NCBI RefSeq assembly: GCF_006636215.1
Contig: NZ_VIFM01000047.1
Coordinates: forward strand, 1-54,537
DNA from: Myxococcus llanfairpwllgwyngyllgogerychwyrndrobwllllantysiliogogogochensis
GTDB lineage: Bacteria; Myxococcota; Myxococcia; Myxococcales; Myxococcaceae
Length of the DNA: 54,537 nucleotides
Direction of reading: 5' to 3'
How positions within the stretch are numbered: position 1 is the first letter of the stretch; every line of letters begins with the position of its first letter. A program made the translations under genes and the position numbers. Positions 42,366 through 51,033 of this stretch are shown here, piece after piece. The notes under the pieces are model-generated. The model was not told where the DNA came from, ran no database searches, and saw nothing but the letters and a program-made list of their open reading frames with translations.

Positions 42366-43370
42366 ATGTGGGCACTTCAGAACAAGACACCGTACGCGGC
42401 CGAGCGGACGTGGGTCCGCGACAAGGACGGCCACCACCTCTGGGTCATCGCACTCAAGGCGACTTTTGATGTCGACGACGCGGGCGGCTTGCTCCTTGTG
42501 GAAGAACAGGAGCCTCTTCTGCGGGAGCCCATCTATTGGGGAGAACCTGGCCGCTCCAGCTTGCGCTACGAGGCCGAGCTCGTCCCGCCCAAGCCTCACA
42601 CCGACGTCCTCATCAATGCTTGTGCACACGCACCAGGGGGGCGGCCTTCGCCCAGCGTCGAGGTGGCCGCCCGCATCCACGACGTGGACAAGATGCTGGT
42701 GGTCCACGGGGAGCGCTTCTACACGCGAGGCCTGACGGGCGTGAAACCCTCGTCCCCCAAGCCGTTCATCAGCCAGCCCATTCTCTACGAGTGGGCATGG
42801 GGAGGCACCGACACACGCGACTCGGACGCGCGCAAGCATGTCAGCGACCTACGCAACCCCGTGGGCCGCGGGGTGGCCAGCAGAGCGTCTCACCGGGTGG
42901 ATCAGCCCGCCCATCGCATCGAGTACTTGCGGGGAACTCCGGCGGAAATGGGCCCGGCCGGATTCGGCCCCATTGCCAGTCACTGGTCGCCGCGCCTTGA
43001 GCTGACAGGCACCTTCGACGAAGCCTGGCGGAAGACGCGACATCCACTGCTGCCGCGAGACTTCGACGAGCGCTCTGCTCTCTGTGCCCCCGTCGACCAG
43101 CGGCCTTCGCGCCGCCTCGTCGGCGGAGAGAAGGTGGCCCTTGTGCATCTTACGCCGCGAGGCTCGCTCCACTTCACGCTGCCGCGTCTGCACTTCGGCT
43201 TCACCACTTACTTCGGCGCCTTCCGCCGCTTTCACGAGGCCGCCCTGGGCTTGGTCGTCGTTGAGCCCGAGCTGAAGAAGGTGCGCATGGTTTTCCAGAC
43301 AGGGTTGAGGGTCGGCCCACAGGACACCGACCGCCTCGACTTCACGGCCATTATCGAGAGGGCGGACTGA
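42366..43370 (+). CDS. DUF2169-family protein (type VI effector-loading chaperone)
   Basis: 334 residues. The N-terminal NKTPYAAERTWVRDKDGHHLWVIALKATF, the GEPGRSSLRYEAELVPPKPHTDVLI block and YEWAWGGTDT are DUF2169 hallmarks. DUF2169 proteins sit with DUF4150/PAAR-like effectors and load them on VgrG tips in type VI systems. No VgrG, TssB/C or ClpV gene is in the window, so it would work with a system encoded elsewhere. The gap to the next gene is one base (TGA-c-ATG). Confidence 0.85.
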   Translation: MWALQNKTPYAAERTWVRDKDGHHLWVIALKATFDVDDAGGLLLVEEQEPLLREPIYWGEPGRSSLRYEAELVPPKPHTDVLINACAHAPGGRPSPSVEVAARIHDVDKMLVVHGERFYTRGLTGVKPSSPKPFISQPILYEWAWGGTDTRDSDARKHVSDLRNPVGRGVASRASHRVDQPAHRIEYLRGTPAEMGPAGFGPIASHWSPRLELTGTFDEAWRKTRHPLLPRDFDERSALCAPVDQRPSRRLVGGEKVALVHLTPRGSLHFTLPRLHFGFTTYFGAFRRFHEAALGLVVVEPELKKVRMVFQTGLRVGPQDTDRLDFTAIIERAD

Positions 43371-43371
43371 C

Positions 43372-44454
43372 ATGGGGGCAGAGGCTGTACTCGTGGCGTC
43401 GGGAGCGCGTGCGCCCGTGGGGACGACCGCGGAGAGCGTCGCGGCGGCTGTGCGTGCGGGCATCAGCCGCGTGCGGCGCCTCCAGGTGCCGGAGTTGGGG
43501 CACCAGCCCGCTTCGTTCATCGCGAGAGACGGACTCTTGAACTCACAGGAATGGAGCAGTGCCGCACGCATGGCTGTAATGGGGGCAGCGGCGTTGGAAG
43601 AAGTCCTCGCCAGGCTGGCGCCTGCGCTTCCGCCGGTGAATGTCGAAGTGCCGGTGCTGGTGGGCCTCCCCGAGGAGCGCCCGGGCTGGAGGGCGGCGGA
43701 TGCCTCGCGAGTCGTCGCCGCGCTCGCGGCTGTCGGGGGTGGGCACCTGCGCCCGCGGGTGGAGCCCCGGCTGACGGGCCATGCCTCGGCGCTGGAGGTG
43801 TTGCGTGAGGCGGTGACACGGGTGGGCCGCACTGCGCGCTGCCCGTTGGTGATTGTGGGGGGCATCGACAGCTACCATGAAGTCCAGACGCTGACCTGGC
43901 TGCGCGAGCGCAAACAGTGGCTCGAGGCGGGGGCTCGCACGGGCTTCGCGCCTGGCGAAGCAGCTGCCTTTGTCGCGGTGATGGCCGCACCGGATGCACG
44001 ACGGTGGGGGCTGGTGCCACATGCCACGGTGCGCGCCGTCGCCACGGCCCGGGAGACGCGGCTCATCCACACCAATGACCTCAACCTCGGTGATGGGCTG
44101 ACCGCAGCCGTGAATGAAGCGCTCGCGCCGCTGAAGGGCACGGGTGAGATGGTGGCGTGCGTCCACGGCGACCTCAACGGCGAGCGCTACCGCTCCGAGG
44201 AGTGGGGTTTCGTCGCCCTGCGACTGGGGGCTGTTTTCCGCGACGCCTCCGTTATTCGCACACCCGTGAGCAACTGCGGCGAGGTGGGGGCTGCCACTGG
44301 AGCGCTGAACCTCGTCCTTTGCGCGCAGTCCTGGCAGCGGCGGTACGCGAGCGGCCCCCGTGCACTACTCTGGGGGAGCTCGGAAGCCGGGTTGCGCGCC
44401 GCCGCACTGCTGGAGAGGCCTCTGTCCGGAAGTGGAGAAGGTGCGAAACCATGA
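43372..44454 (+). CDS. Ketosynthase/thiolase-fold protein lacking the active-site Cys
   Basis: 360 residues. Segments VIVGGIDSYHEVQTLTWL, ACVHGDLNGERYRSEEW and RTPVSNCGEVGAATGALNLVL align with ketosynthase signatures. The ACSSS nucleophile region reads LTGHASALEV and the last GHxxxAAG His is lost (NCGEVGAATG), so condensation chemistry is unlikely. Similar proteins accompany DUF2169 and PAAR-like genes. Likely a structural or adaptor protein in effector loading. ATGA overlap with the next gene indicates translational coupling. Confidence 0.72.
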   Translation: MGAEAVLVASGARAPVGTTAESVAAAVRAGISRVRRLQVPELGHQPASFIARDGLLNSQEWSSAARMAVMGAAALEEVLARLAPALPPVNVEVPVLVGLPEERPGWRAADASRVVAALAAVGGGHLRPRVEPRLTGHASALEVLREAVTRVGRTARCPLVIVGGIDSYHEVQTLTWLRERKQWLEAGARTGFAPGEAAAFVAVMAAPDARRWGLVPHATVRAVATARETRLIHTNDLNLGDGLTAAVNEALAPLKGTGEMVACVHGDLNGERYRSEEWGFVALRLGAVFRDASVIRTPVSNCGEVGAATGALNLVLCAQSWQRRYASGPRALLWGSSEAGLRAAALLERPLSGSGEGAKP

Positions 44455-45704
44455 CCAAGGTAACAGTCAACTCCCCGAGAACGCCCGTCACCAAGGGAAG
44501 CTCGGGGGTCGCGGCAGCCACGCTGCCCAACGTCTGCAAGATGCCCGGTCCGCCGGCTCCCTTCGTGCCCACCCCGTTGCCCAACATCGGCGACAGCGGA
44601 GCCTCGCCTCAGGGGTACTCGAAGACAGTCACCATCAATGGGCACTCCGTCGCCATCGCAGGCGCCAGCTTCGGCAGCAAGGGGGACATGGCCAGCAAGG
44701 GGACAGGAGGTGGGCTCATCTCCAGCAATACCCACGGTCCCACGAAGTTCATCGGCCCCGGCTCGATGAACGTCAAAATCGAAGGAAGGAATGTGCAGTT
44801 GCTGGGCGACCCCATGCTCAACAACTGCGGCCCCTCTGGCAGCCCCGCGAATGCGGCCACCATGACGGGCATCATCCAGGCCTCTGGAACCATGACCGTT
44901 ATCTACGGCGACGACATTCCGTGCTCGCTCTGCGGGAAGACTCATCCGCTGGAAGCGGGCGAGGAGACGCAGACCGCCATTGCCGCCCTGTTTGAGGAAG
45001 TGCAGCAGGCTCTCGATGCCCAGAAACAGCAAATTCTCCAGCGGAGCAAGGTCGCCAAGGAGAAGAATCAAAAAGAAAAGAATCAGGCCCAGTTGGCGGC
45101 AAAGGACACTGAGGAGAACAGGCGAAAGGGGAAGGGGCTAAACCCCAGACAGAGAGAAGAGTTCGCTGCGCTGCCGGCAGAGATTTCAGCGCTAGAGGGG
45201 CAACTCAATTCGCTTGACGAATTCTTCAAGGCGAATGCCGTGCTGAGATTTAGCGGAGACGGAAGAACCTTCATGAAGGGGTACATGATTGGTGTCATGG
45301 TCTGCGAGTGCAAGGGCAAGAAGATAGCTGCCTGTTCGGGGCACTCGCCTCCGGGATTCGTAAAGGCCGTGAAGTCAGCGGGATTTGAGTGCGCCGGTCA
45401 TCCCGTCAACTCTGGAGTGCCGGAGGAGAAATGGATGTGTGCCGCCAAGCAGATCATGGAGAGGAATGGTGGGCATGGTCCTCGGCAACTCATCGAGCGG
45501 CTGTACTACCCGCTCGTCGAAGGGTTCAAGCCAGATAGAGGACCTACGGTAAAGTTCACGGTTCGGATAGAGGACTTGGAGACGAAGAGACTTTCCGAAC
45601 CAGAAGAGCGCGAGCAGACATTCAGTAATGGAGAAAACGTACCGTCATGCGCGGAATGCCAGAAGCGACTTCCTGCCATGTACTGTGAAAAACAGTGCCC
45701 CTAA
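44451..45704 (+). CDS. PAAR-like (DUF4150) effector with zinc-binding, deaminase-like toxin tail
   Basis: 417 residues from the ATG at 44451. Residues 1-~155 are a DUF4150/PAAR-like spike (SGVAAATLPNVCKMPGPP; TVTINGHSVAIAGASFGSKGD; GRNVQLLGDPMLNNCGPSG), followed by a CSLCG knuckle. A Lys/Gln-rich helical linker spans ~185-235. The C-terminal ~150 residues hold Cys330 (WMCAAKQIM) and Cys400-x-x-Cys403 (PSCAECQKRLPAMYC). This spacing resembles bacterial toxin deaminases ([HC]xE...CxxC), but the usual Glu after the first ligand is Ala here. Probably secreted by type VI; enzymatic class uncertain. A lower-GC, A-rich stretch (45041-45130) suggests separate origin of the tail. Confidence 0.75.
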   Translation: MTKVTVNSPRTPVTKGSSGVAAATLPNVCKMPGPPAPFVPTPLPNIGDSGASPQGYSKTVTINGHSVAIAGASFGSKGDMASKGTGGGLISSNTHGPTKFIGPGSMNVKIEGRNVQLLGDPMLNNCGPSGSPANAATMTGIIQASGTMTVIYGDDIPCSLCGKTHPLEAGEETQTAIAALFEEVQQALDAQKQQILQRSKVAKEKNQKEKNQAQLAAKDTEENRRKGKGLNPRQREEFAALPAEISALEGQLNSLDEFFKANAVLRFSGDGRTFMKGYMIGVMVCECKGKKIAACSGHSPPGFVKAVKSAGFECAGHPVNSGVPEEKWMCAAKQIMERNGGHGPRQLIERLYYPLVEGFKPDRGPTVKFTVRIEDLETKRLSEPEEREQTFSNGENVPSCAECQKRLPAMYCEKQCP

Positions 45705-45718
45705 TTCAAGGATGGGCC

Positions 45719-46444
45719 ATGAGGGAGTTTGTTGATTTTGTCGAAAAGTATCGCCCCGGATTCTCCCAAGAGATTGTCCCTGCGGATATGTTCGACATCG
45801 AAGTTCTGGAGAAGCACGCGGGCTCCCTTCCGGGCGTCTATCGTCGTTTCCTGGAGATAATGGGGGCAAGCATGGGCGACCTTGAGCTTGCCGAGGCTTC
45901 TTTCTCCATCGAGGGGGTGCTCGGTGCCTACAGCCTCCCTTGGTTGAAGAATGGCCGCTATGTCTATTTCGCCAGAGACAAGGGGTTCAATAGCTGGGAC
46001 TGGTTCTTTGACCGCTCGAGCCCTCACGGGCTCGATGATTGCTTGGTTGTCAATAGGTTGTTGGAGGAGAACTATCCTCAAGGAGGTAGTCACCCGATGT
46101 ATTGGGGACTGGAAGAATTCCTCTATTGCGAGGCATTCAAGGAGCTTCGCCTGCCACAGTTGCCCTTCCGGAGGAAGTTCTCATCACCAGACGATGCAGA
46201 TGCCGCCGCCGCCTTCCGTTCGGGCGTGGTGAGCGCACTGGCCGTGGAAAAGGGCTTCGAGCGTATCCCTCCTGTCGAGCACTGCGCACTGTATGAGCGA
46301 GGAGACGCCGCGCTGCTGCTCTACCGCCACCCCATTCAGCCCACCTTCTCATTCGTTCTGGGCTGCGATGACTCGGCGGAGATGGCTCAACTAGCCCAGG
46401 AGTTCGAGACACGAACGGGGCTGCGGAGCATCGTCACGCGGTAG
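45719..46444 (+). CDS. SMI1/KNR4 (SUKH)-like immunity protein
   Basis: 241 residues; AAGGA lies 7 nt before the ATG at 45719, 14 bp after the toxin stop. The segment FDIEVLEKHAGSLPGVYRRFLEIMGASMGDLEL is a typical SUKH N-terminal pattern, and a Trp/Asp-rich block (FNSWDWFFDRS) follows. No signal peptide. SUKH proteins are broad immunity proteins for polymorphic nuclease/deaminase toxins, so it most likely neutralises the adjacent PAAR-like effector. Its base composition is visibly less GC-rich than the flanking genes. Confidence 0.78.
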   Translation: MREFVDFVEKYRPGFSQEIVPADMFDIEVLEKHAGSLPGVYRRFLEIMGASMGDLELAEASFSIEGVLGAYSLPWLKNGRYVYFARDKGFNSWDWFFDRSSPHGLDDCLVVNRLLEENYPQGGSHPMYWGLEEFLYCEAFKELRLPQLPFRRKFSSPDDADAAAAFRSGVVSALAVEKGFERIPPVEHCALYERGDAALLLYRHPIQPTFSFVLGCDDSAEMAQLAQEFETRTGLRSIVTR

Positions 46445-46498
46445 ATCAAGGCGGCTGGACATCGTCCCTACCTCTGCCAGCCTTTTCCAGGTGTAAAG

Positions 46499-46584
46499 GG
46501 GGGGCGACGGCGCGCGGGGCCCGTGTTTCATTATGGGCGGGCCGTTGGCTCAGGGGTCGAGCCGCGGGCCCTCGCCGTGCGGGG
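46499..46584. repeat. 86-bp direct repeat, right copy
   Basis: 85 of 86 bases identical to 40519-40604, exactly 5980 bp away. It lies between the immunity gene stop (46444) and the convergent lipoprotein stop (46635), where its internal hairpins might also act as a terminator. Confidence 0.85.
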
Positions 46585-46634
46585 TGGATTGAAACCTCGG
46601 GCTCCTTCGTGCTCGAGGTCGTCCATTCCCCTTG

Positions 46635-48221
46635 CTACAGCTTGCTCGGGTCGTCGACGCGGTAGTGAGACAGCCAGTAGTCGTCGGCGAAGCCCGGCAG
46701 GTCGATGTTGATCTTCTGCATGTGGATTTGTCCCCGAGCACCCAGGCGCTGGTCCGCGTCCAAATCCCACAGGTCCAGGCCCTCGAACTCGTCCGAGGAG
46801 CCGTAGGGCACGTAGTAATACGTCTGCACGAAGCCGTTCACCACGTCGACCATGTAGATGCCGGACGTCTGCCCGCCGCCGCCCACGCTGATGTACAGGT
46901 TGCCGCGCGCGGAAATCTTGCCGCCCTGAATCCAGGCGCCCACGGGGATGCTGCTCGACAGCGTCAGCGTGCGCTTGTGGGTGACGGTGACGGTGTTGCC
47001 AGACAGGCCAATGGAATAGCCGCGCAGCGAGGTCGCCCCGAAGGCGTTCGTCGCCGCGTAGAACAGCCCGTCACGCGGGTTGTACGCGAGGAACGCCACG
47101 CCACCAGACCAGTTCGGCAGCGACGCGTAGCCGATGTACTGCATGCTCGTGTTGAAGACGCCCACGGCGCCGCCCTGGCTCGGTCCATCCATGGCGATGT
47201 AGAGGTAGCCATTGACGTGCACCAGGTCGCCGTAGTGCCGGAAGCCCGCGTTGTACCAGGGCGTCGGCATGTGGAAGCGCTCCGGCGGGTCGTCGTTGAT
47301 GGCCGTCATCGCCTGCTTCGCGATGATTCCGTTCGTGGCCTCGTCCTTCCAGAAGTTGGTGGTGTTGCGCGTCAGGAACCAGTGCGTGGAGTTGTGGGTG
47401 ATGCCCTGGATGTTGTCGGCGAAGTTCGGGTAGCTGCGGTCGGCCGGGAGGTCCCCTGCGCTGCCGATGATGTTGGGGATGGCGTAGCGGTAGCGCGCCA
47501 CGAAGAGCGCGTTGGCCGTCGCATCCAGGCCGGAGCGGTACTGCGCCGCGCCCACGCCCCACACGCACGTCCACCACCACTTGGGCAGCGTGGCGGTCTG
47601 CAGGCGCTGCCACGCGCCGCTCGCCCACTTGTCCATCCACAGCGAGCCCGTGGCCTCACCCGTCGTGGCGCAGGCCTGGTAGTACTTCTGCACGGGCCCC
47701 CAGCCGGTGTGCGCCCAGCTGTAGACACCCAGCGGGCACCAGAGCTCGTCGTACTCGGTGTTGAGGCCCTGGCAGAAATTGGCGGACCACCAGGCGGTGT
47801 CCGGCACGGCCAGCTGACTCACGCTGTCCCCTGAAGGCCCCAGGGAGGTCTGCGCCTTGCCCTCGGGCGCCATCGCCTCGCGCACGGGCGTCTGCGCCAG
47901 GGCGGACGGCACGCGGCGGGCGGCCTCCACCAGTGCGGCGGGCGGCTCCTGGCCCCCCGACAGTTTGCGGTAGATGTCCGGGATGGGCATGCCGTCGAAG
48001 GCCGCCGCGTCCGGCATCGGCGTGCCTCGCGGGCCCTTCACCACCGTGACGATGCCGTAGTCGGGCACCTCGTAGAACGTCACCGCCTGGCCGTCCGCCA
48101 GCTTCACGCTCGCCAGCCGCGTGCCCGGGTCGCTCTCCTGCTCGAAGTCCTCGTCCGTCTCCGAGCCACCACACGCCGCCAGCACGCCCACACAGCACAG
48201 CAGCCTGAACATCCGTCGCAC
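46635..48221 (-). CDS. Lipoprotein of unknown function, Trp/Tyr-rich
   Basis: 528 residues. The GTG at 48221 is the likely start, with AGGAGG 8 nt upstream; MFRLLCC begins three codons later. Lipobox LAAC (VGVLAACGGS). The mature protein is beta-rich with many aromatic residues (WWWTCVWGVGAAQYRSG; THWFLTRNTTNFWK). Its C-terminal half (GYLYIAMDGPSQGGAVGVFNTS; RGNLYISVGGGGQTSGIYMVD) looks like propeller blades. No named domain is recognised. Divergent to the FAD oxidoreductase operon across 259 bp. Confidence 0.78.
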   Translation of the reverse strand: MRRMFRLLCCVGVLAACGGSETDEDFEQESDPGTRLASVKLADGQAVTFYEVPDYGIVTVVKGPRGTPMPDAAAFDGMPIPDIYRKLSGGQEPPAALVEAARRVPSALAQTPVREAMAPEGKAQTSLGPSGDSVSQLAVPDTAWWSANFCQGLNTEYDELWCPLGVYSWAHTGWGPVQKYYQACATTGEATGSLWMDKWASGAWQRLQTATLPKWWWTCVWGVGAAQYRSGLDATANALFVARYRYAIPNIIGSAGDLPADRSYPNFADNIQGITHNSTHWFLTRNTTNFWKDEATNGIIAKQAMTAINDDPPERFHMPTPWYNAGFRHYGDLVHVNGYLYIAMDGPSQGGAVGVFNTSMQYIGYASLPNWSGGVAFLAYNPRDGLFYAATNAFGATSLRGYSIGLSGNTVTVTHKRTLTLSSSIPVGAWIQGGKISARGNLYISVGGGGQTSGIYMVDVVNGFVQTYYYVPYGSSDEFEGLDLWDLDADQRLGARGQIHMQKINIDLPGFADDYWLSHYRVDDPSKL

Positions 48222-48480
48222 GGTTGCAGCCTCCTGATGATTTTCCAGGAGAACGCCCCTCGTGAGTTTGCTTCGGTGCCCTTCGCTCGGGGACTTCCGC
48301 GCGAGCCCACCCGGGATGGTGCTTCACGCCTCCCAGGCGCCACACCCGCCGCGTCCTTCCTAAGTCAGACGCAAAGCGTCAATAGTAGCAAATCGAGCTA
48401 ATCGTGAAAGTCACGATTGTGAAAATTCTTCGTCACGGAGGGCGCGTGACGGTGTGACAGGACATAGGGAGAGCTACGTG
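48222..48480. promoter_or_regulatory. Divergent control region with two perfect palindromes
   Basis: An AT-richer patch (48361-48450) holds GACGC-aaa-GCGTC (48368-48380) and AATCGTGA-aag-TCACGATT (48400-48418), both perfect with 3-bp spacers. Additional GTGA/TCAC half-sites follow (48420-48462). Binding of a dimeric repressor upstream of the FAD oxidoreductase operon is likely. Confidence 0.5.
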
Positions 48481-49650
48481 ATGCGAAACATCCGTCGGTA
48501 TGACGTGGTGCTGGTGGGCGGAGGCGTGACGGGGCTGATGGCGAGCCACAAGCTGGCGCGGCTCGGACTGCGGTTGTTGTTATTGGAGAAGCAACCGACG
48601 CTGGCCAGTGGGCCGTCCACCCGGAACGAGGGCTGGTTGCACCGGGGCAGCTATCACGCCGGCTCGGTGAAGGACCGGCAGGCGGCCATCCAGGTGGCGC
48701 GGCGGTGCATCTACGGGCACGAGCAGATTCGAGCCTTCGCGCCGGAGGCCGTGGAGGATGCGGACCGGCCGCCGCTCGTGCTGGTGCGGGACGCGGACCG
48801 GCTCCAGGAGCTCGTCTCGCGCTGGGAGGAGGCGGGCGTCAGCCATCGTCCGCTGACGCATGCGCAGGCCCAGGCGCGCTTCTCGTCGGCGGACCTGTCT
48901 CGCGCGTCCGCGGTGTTCGAGGTCGCTGACGTCAGCATCAACACGCGGATGCTGTATCGCAAGCTGTACACCTCCGCGCAGCAGGGCGGCGCGGAGGTCC
49001 TCACCGGCTCGCGGCTGGAGCGCGTGAGCGGCTCGGAGGCCACCGTCATCACCGCCGAGGGGGAGACGCTGCACATCGAGTCGCGACTGTTCGTCTACTC
49101 GACGGGCTTCGGGGCGCGAGATTTGTTCCGCCAGTTCTTCGGGCTGGAGCTGCCCATCCGCTACTGGAAGAGCCACCTGGTGGTGGTGCCGCGTCTGGGC
49201 GGGCACGGGCTGTTCTACGTGGACCCGCACGAGGCGGCGATGATGCACCACGGCGACTACAGCGTCGTGGGACTCAACGAAGACGCGCTCCTGTGCGCCA
49301 ATCCCGACTACCACGTGGTGCCCGAGCGGGCGGACAACCTCCACCGCGCGCTGGAGCGGCTGGTGCCGGGCTGGCGCAACGCGGGGCCGCACAGCGACGT
49401 GGCCTGCACCAAGGTGGACTTCGCGCCCGACGCGGGCTCCGCGCGCTCGCTCAACATCGCCATCCACGAGCCGGTGCCCGGCCACATCTGCATCCTGCCG
49501 GGGAAGATGACGGAGGCGCCGTTCCTCACGGACGTGCTGACGGCGCGGCTCTACGAGCGACTGGAGGATGGGCTCATCGCGAAGCGCCCGTGTGACGTGC
49601 TGCACGCGAGCCTCGCGTCCGTCGTGCGGGAGGCCACCCATGCGGCTTGA
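48481..49650 (+). CDS. FAD-dependent oxidoreductase (DAO/glycine oxidase-like)
   Basis: 389 residues; GGGAGAG upstream supports the ATG at 48481. The N-terminal dinucleotide motif (YDVVLVGGGVTGLMASHKLARLG) and LLLEKQPTLASGPSTRNEGWLHRG identify a D-amino acid oxidase/L-2-hydroxyglutarate dehydrogenase-type flavoenzyme. The C-terminal part (LVPGWRNAGPHSDVACTK; CILPGKMTEAPFLTDVL) completes the FAD domain. Substrate is not assignable. First gene of a four-gene run; it overlaps the next by 11 nt, which implies one transcript. Confidence 0.88.
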   Translation: MRNIRRYDVVLVGGGVTGLMASHKLARLGLRLLLLEKQPTLASGPSTRNEGWLHRGSYHAGSVKDRQAAIQVARRCIYGHEQIRAFAPEAVEDADRPPLVLVRDADRLQELVSRWEEAGVSHRPLTHAQAQARFSSADLSRASAVFEVADVSINTRMLYRKLYTSAQQGGAEVLTGSRLERVSGSEATVITAEGETLHIESRLFVYSTGFGARDLFRQFFGLELPIRYWKSHLVVVPRLGGHGLFYVDPHEAAMMHHGDYSVVGLNEDALLCANPDYHVVPERADNLHRALERLVPGWRNAGPHSDVACTKVDFAPDAGSARSLNIAIHEPVPGHICILPGKMTEAPFLTDVLTARLYERLEDGLIAKRPCDVLHASLASVVREATHAA

Positions 49651-50266
49651 CCTGCTCGCGGCCCTGGATGCGCCCCGGCGCTCGGCGGGCCTGCTCACCG
49701 TGGAGGAGGTCCTCGCGCTCGCGGACACGGGGAACGTCATCTATGACCCGTTCTCCGTGCTCATCTCGCGGCACCTGCGCATCGGCGAGGGCAATGTCAT
49801 TCATCCGTGTGTCACGCTGACCTGCGCGGCCTCGGCGGAGTTCCAGTTGGGCAGCCGGAACATCCTCCACACGGGCACACTGCTGGCCGCCGAGACGGGC
49901 AGCATCCTCGTCGGTGACGGCAACCAGTTTGGCGAGGGCGGCTTCACCGCGAAGGCCAATCGCTCCGGTGCGCGTATCACCGTGGGCGACGGGGGACGGT
50001 ATCTGGGCGGTGTGTCCGTGTTCGGAGAGAGCGTGCTCGGCTCCGGGACGCAGGTGCTCGGGGCCATCACCGTGGACAGCTGTCAGCTCGCGGCGGGCGC
50101 GGCCTTCAGCGACCCGGACCCGGACGTGCGCGCGGCCGTGTTGAAGGGCTCGGGCACGGCGCGGGGCCTGGTGCTGGGCGTGGGACAGGTCATCCTGGGC
50201 AATGGTGGCTTCCGCGCCGAGGACGTGAAGCCGCAGGCGTTCTATCACCCCAAGGTGAAGTCATGA
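49640..50266 (+). CDS. Left-handed beta-helix (hexapeptide-repeat) protein
   Basis: 208 residues. ATG 49640 lies within the last codons of the oxidoreductase gene. The hexapeptide-like repeats (IGEGNVIHPCVTLTCAA; LGSRNILHTGTLLAAETGSILVGDGNQFGEGGF; GVSVFGESVLGSGTQVLG) form a left-handed beta-helix as in acyltransferases. Catalytic His is not obvious beyond the two in the first turns. Could be an acyltransferase acting on the product of the flavoenzyme. Overlaps the next gene as ATGA. Confidence 0.78.
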   Translation: MRLDLLAALDAPRRSAGLLTVEEVLALADTGNVIYDPFSVLISRHLRIGEGNVIHPCVTLTCAASAEFQLGSRNILHTGTLLAAETGSILVGDGNQFGEGGFTAKANRSGARITVGDGGRYLGGVSVFGESVLGSGTQVLGAITVDSCQLAAGAAFSDPDPDVRAAVLKGSGTARGLVLGVGQVILGNGGFRAEDVKPQAFYHPKVKS

Positions 50267-51033
50267 GCGGGACACGGCCCGTGGAGCTGGGGCTCGGATT
50301 GCTCTCGCTCGGGCGCAGGTGGGGCTACCGCGCCGAGCCGCCTCCGTCGGAAGCCGACGGCAGACGGCTGCTCGACACCGCCCTCGAACTGGGGGTCCGC
50401 TGCTTCGACACCGCGCCCGCGTATGGCTCGAGCGAGAAGCGCTTCGGCGCGTTCCTGTCGGGGCTCGGCTCCGCGCGGAGCTCCGTCTTCGTGGCCACCA
50501 AGCTGGGTGAGCATTGGGACGCGGTGCGGAACACGTCCTTCACGGACCACTCGCCGGACGCGCTTCGCCGGAGCCTGGACGAGAGCGTGCGGCTGCTCGG
50601 GCACATCGACCTGCTCCAGGTTCACAAAGCGACGGCCGGCAACGTGGGCTCGCCCGAGGTGTTGCGCGTGCTCGAGTACGCGGGGACGCTCGGGGTCTCC
50701 CGCGTGGGCGCCAGTGTGAGTGATTGGGCCGGCGCCGAGGCCGCCTGTGCCGCGGGCGTCTATTCCTTCCTTCAGTTCCCCTACAACCTGCTCCACCGGA
50801 CGCTGGAGCCGGCGTTCGAGCTGGCGGCCCGACACGGGCTCCAGGTCCTGGTCAACCGCCCCTTCGCCATGGGCCAGTTGCTCCAGGAGGAGGGGAGGGA
50901 CGCGCGGCTGTCCATGCGCGAGTCATTGACTCACATCCTCGGGCAGCGCTTCTCCGGCTACGTGCTGACGGGCACGAAGTCTCCGGAGCACCTGCGTCAG
51001 ACGTTGGACGCCTTCCGCTCGCTCGAAGGCTGA
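50263..51033 (+). CDS. Aldo/keto reductase
   Basis: 256 residues. Catalytic tetrad visible: Asp49 and Tyr54 (FDTAPAYGSSEKRFG), Lys80 (VATKLGEH) and His121 (LLQVHKATAG). Barrel strands continue through GVSRVGASVSDWAG and QFPYNLLHRTLEPAFELAARHGLQVLVNRP; NADPH-dependent reduction of an aldehyde or keto-sugar is expected. The C-terminus lacks the long loop of larger family members. Third gene of the operon, with ATGA overlap upstream and a 110-bp gap to the transporter. Confidence 0.9.
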   Translation: MSGTRPVELGLGLLSLGRRWGYRAEPPPSEADGRRLLDTALELGVRCFDTAPAYGSSEKRFGAFLSGLGSARSSVFVATKLGEHWDAVRNTSFTDHSPDALRRSLDESVRLLGHIDLLQVHKATAGNVGSPEVLRVLEYAGTLGVSRVGASVSDWAGAEAACAAGVYSFLQFPYNLLHRTLEPAFELAARHGLQVLVNRPFAMGQLLQEEGRDARLSMRESLTHILGQRFSGYVLTGTKSPEHLRQTLDAFRSLEG

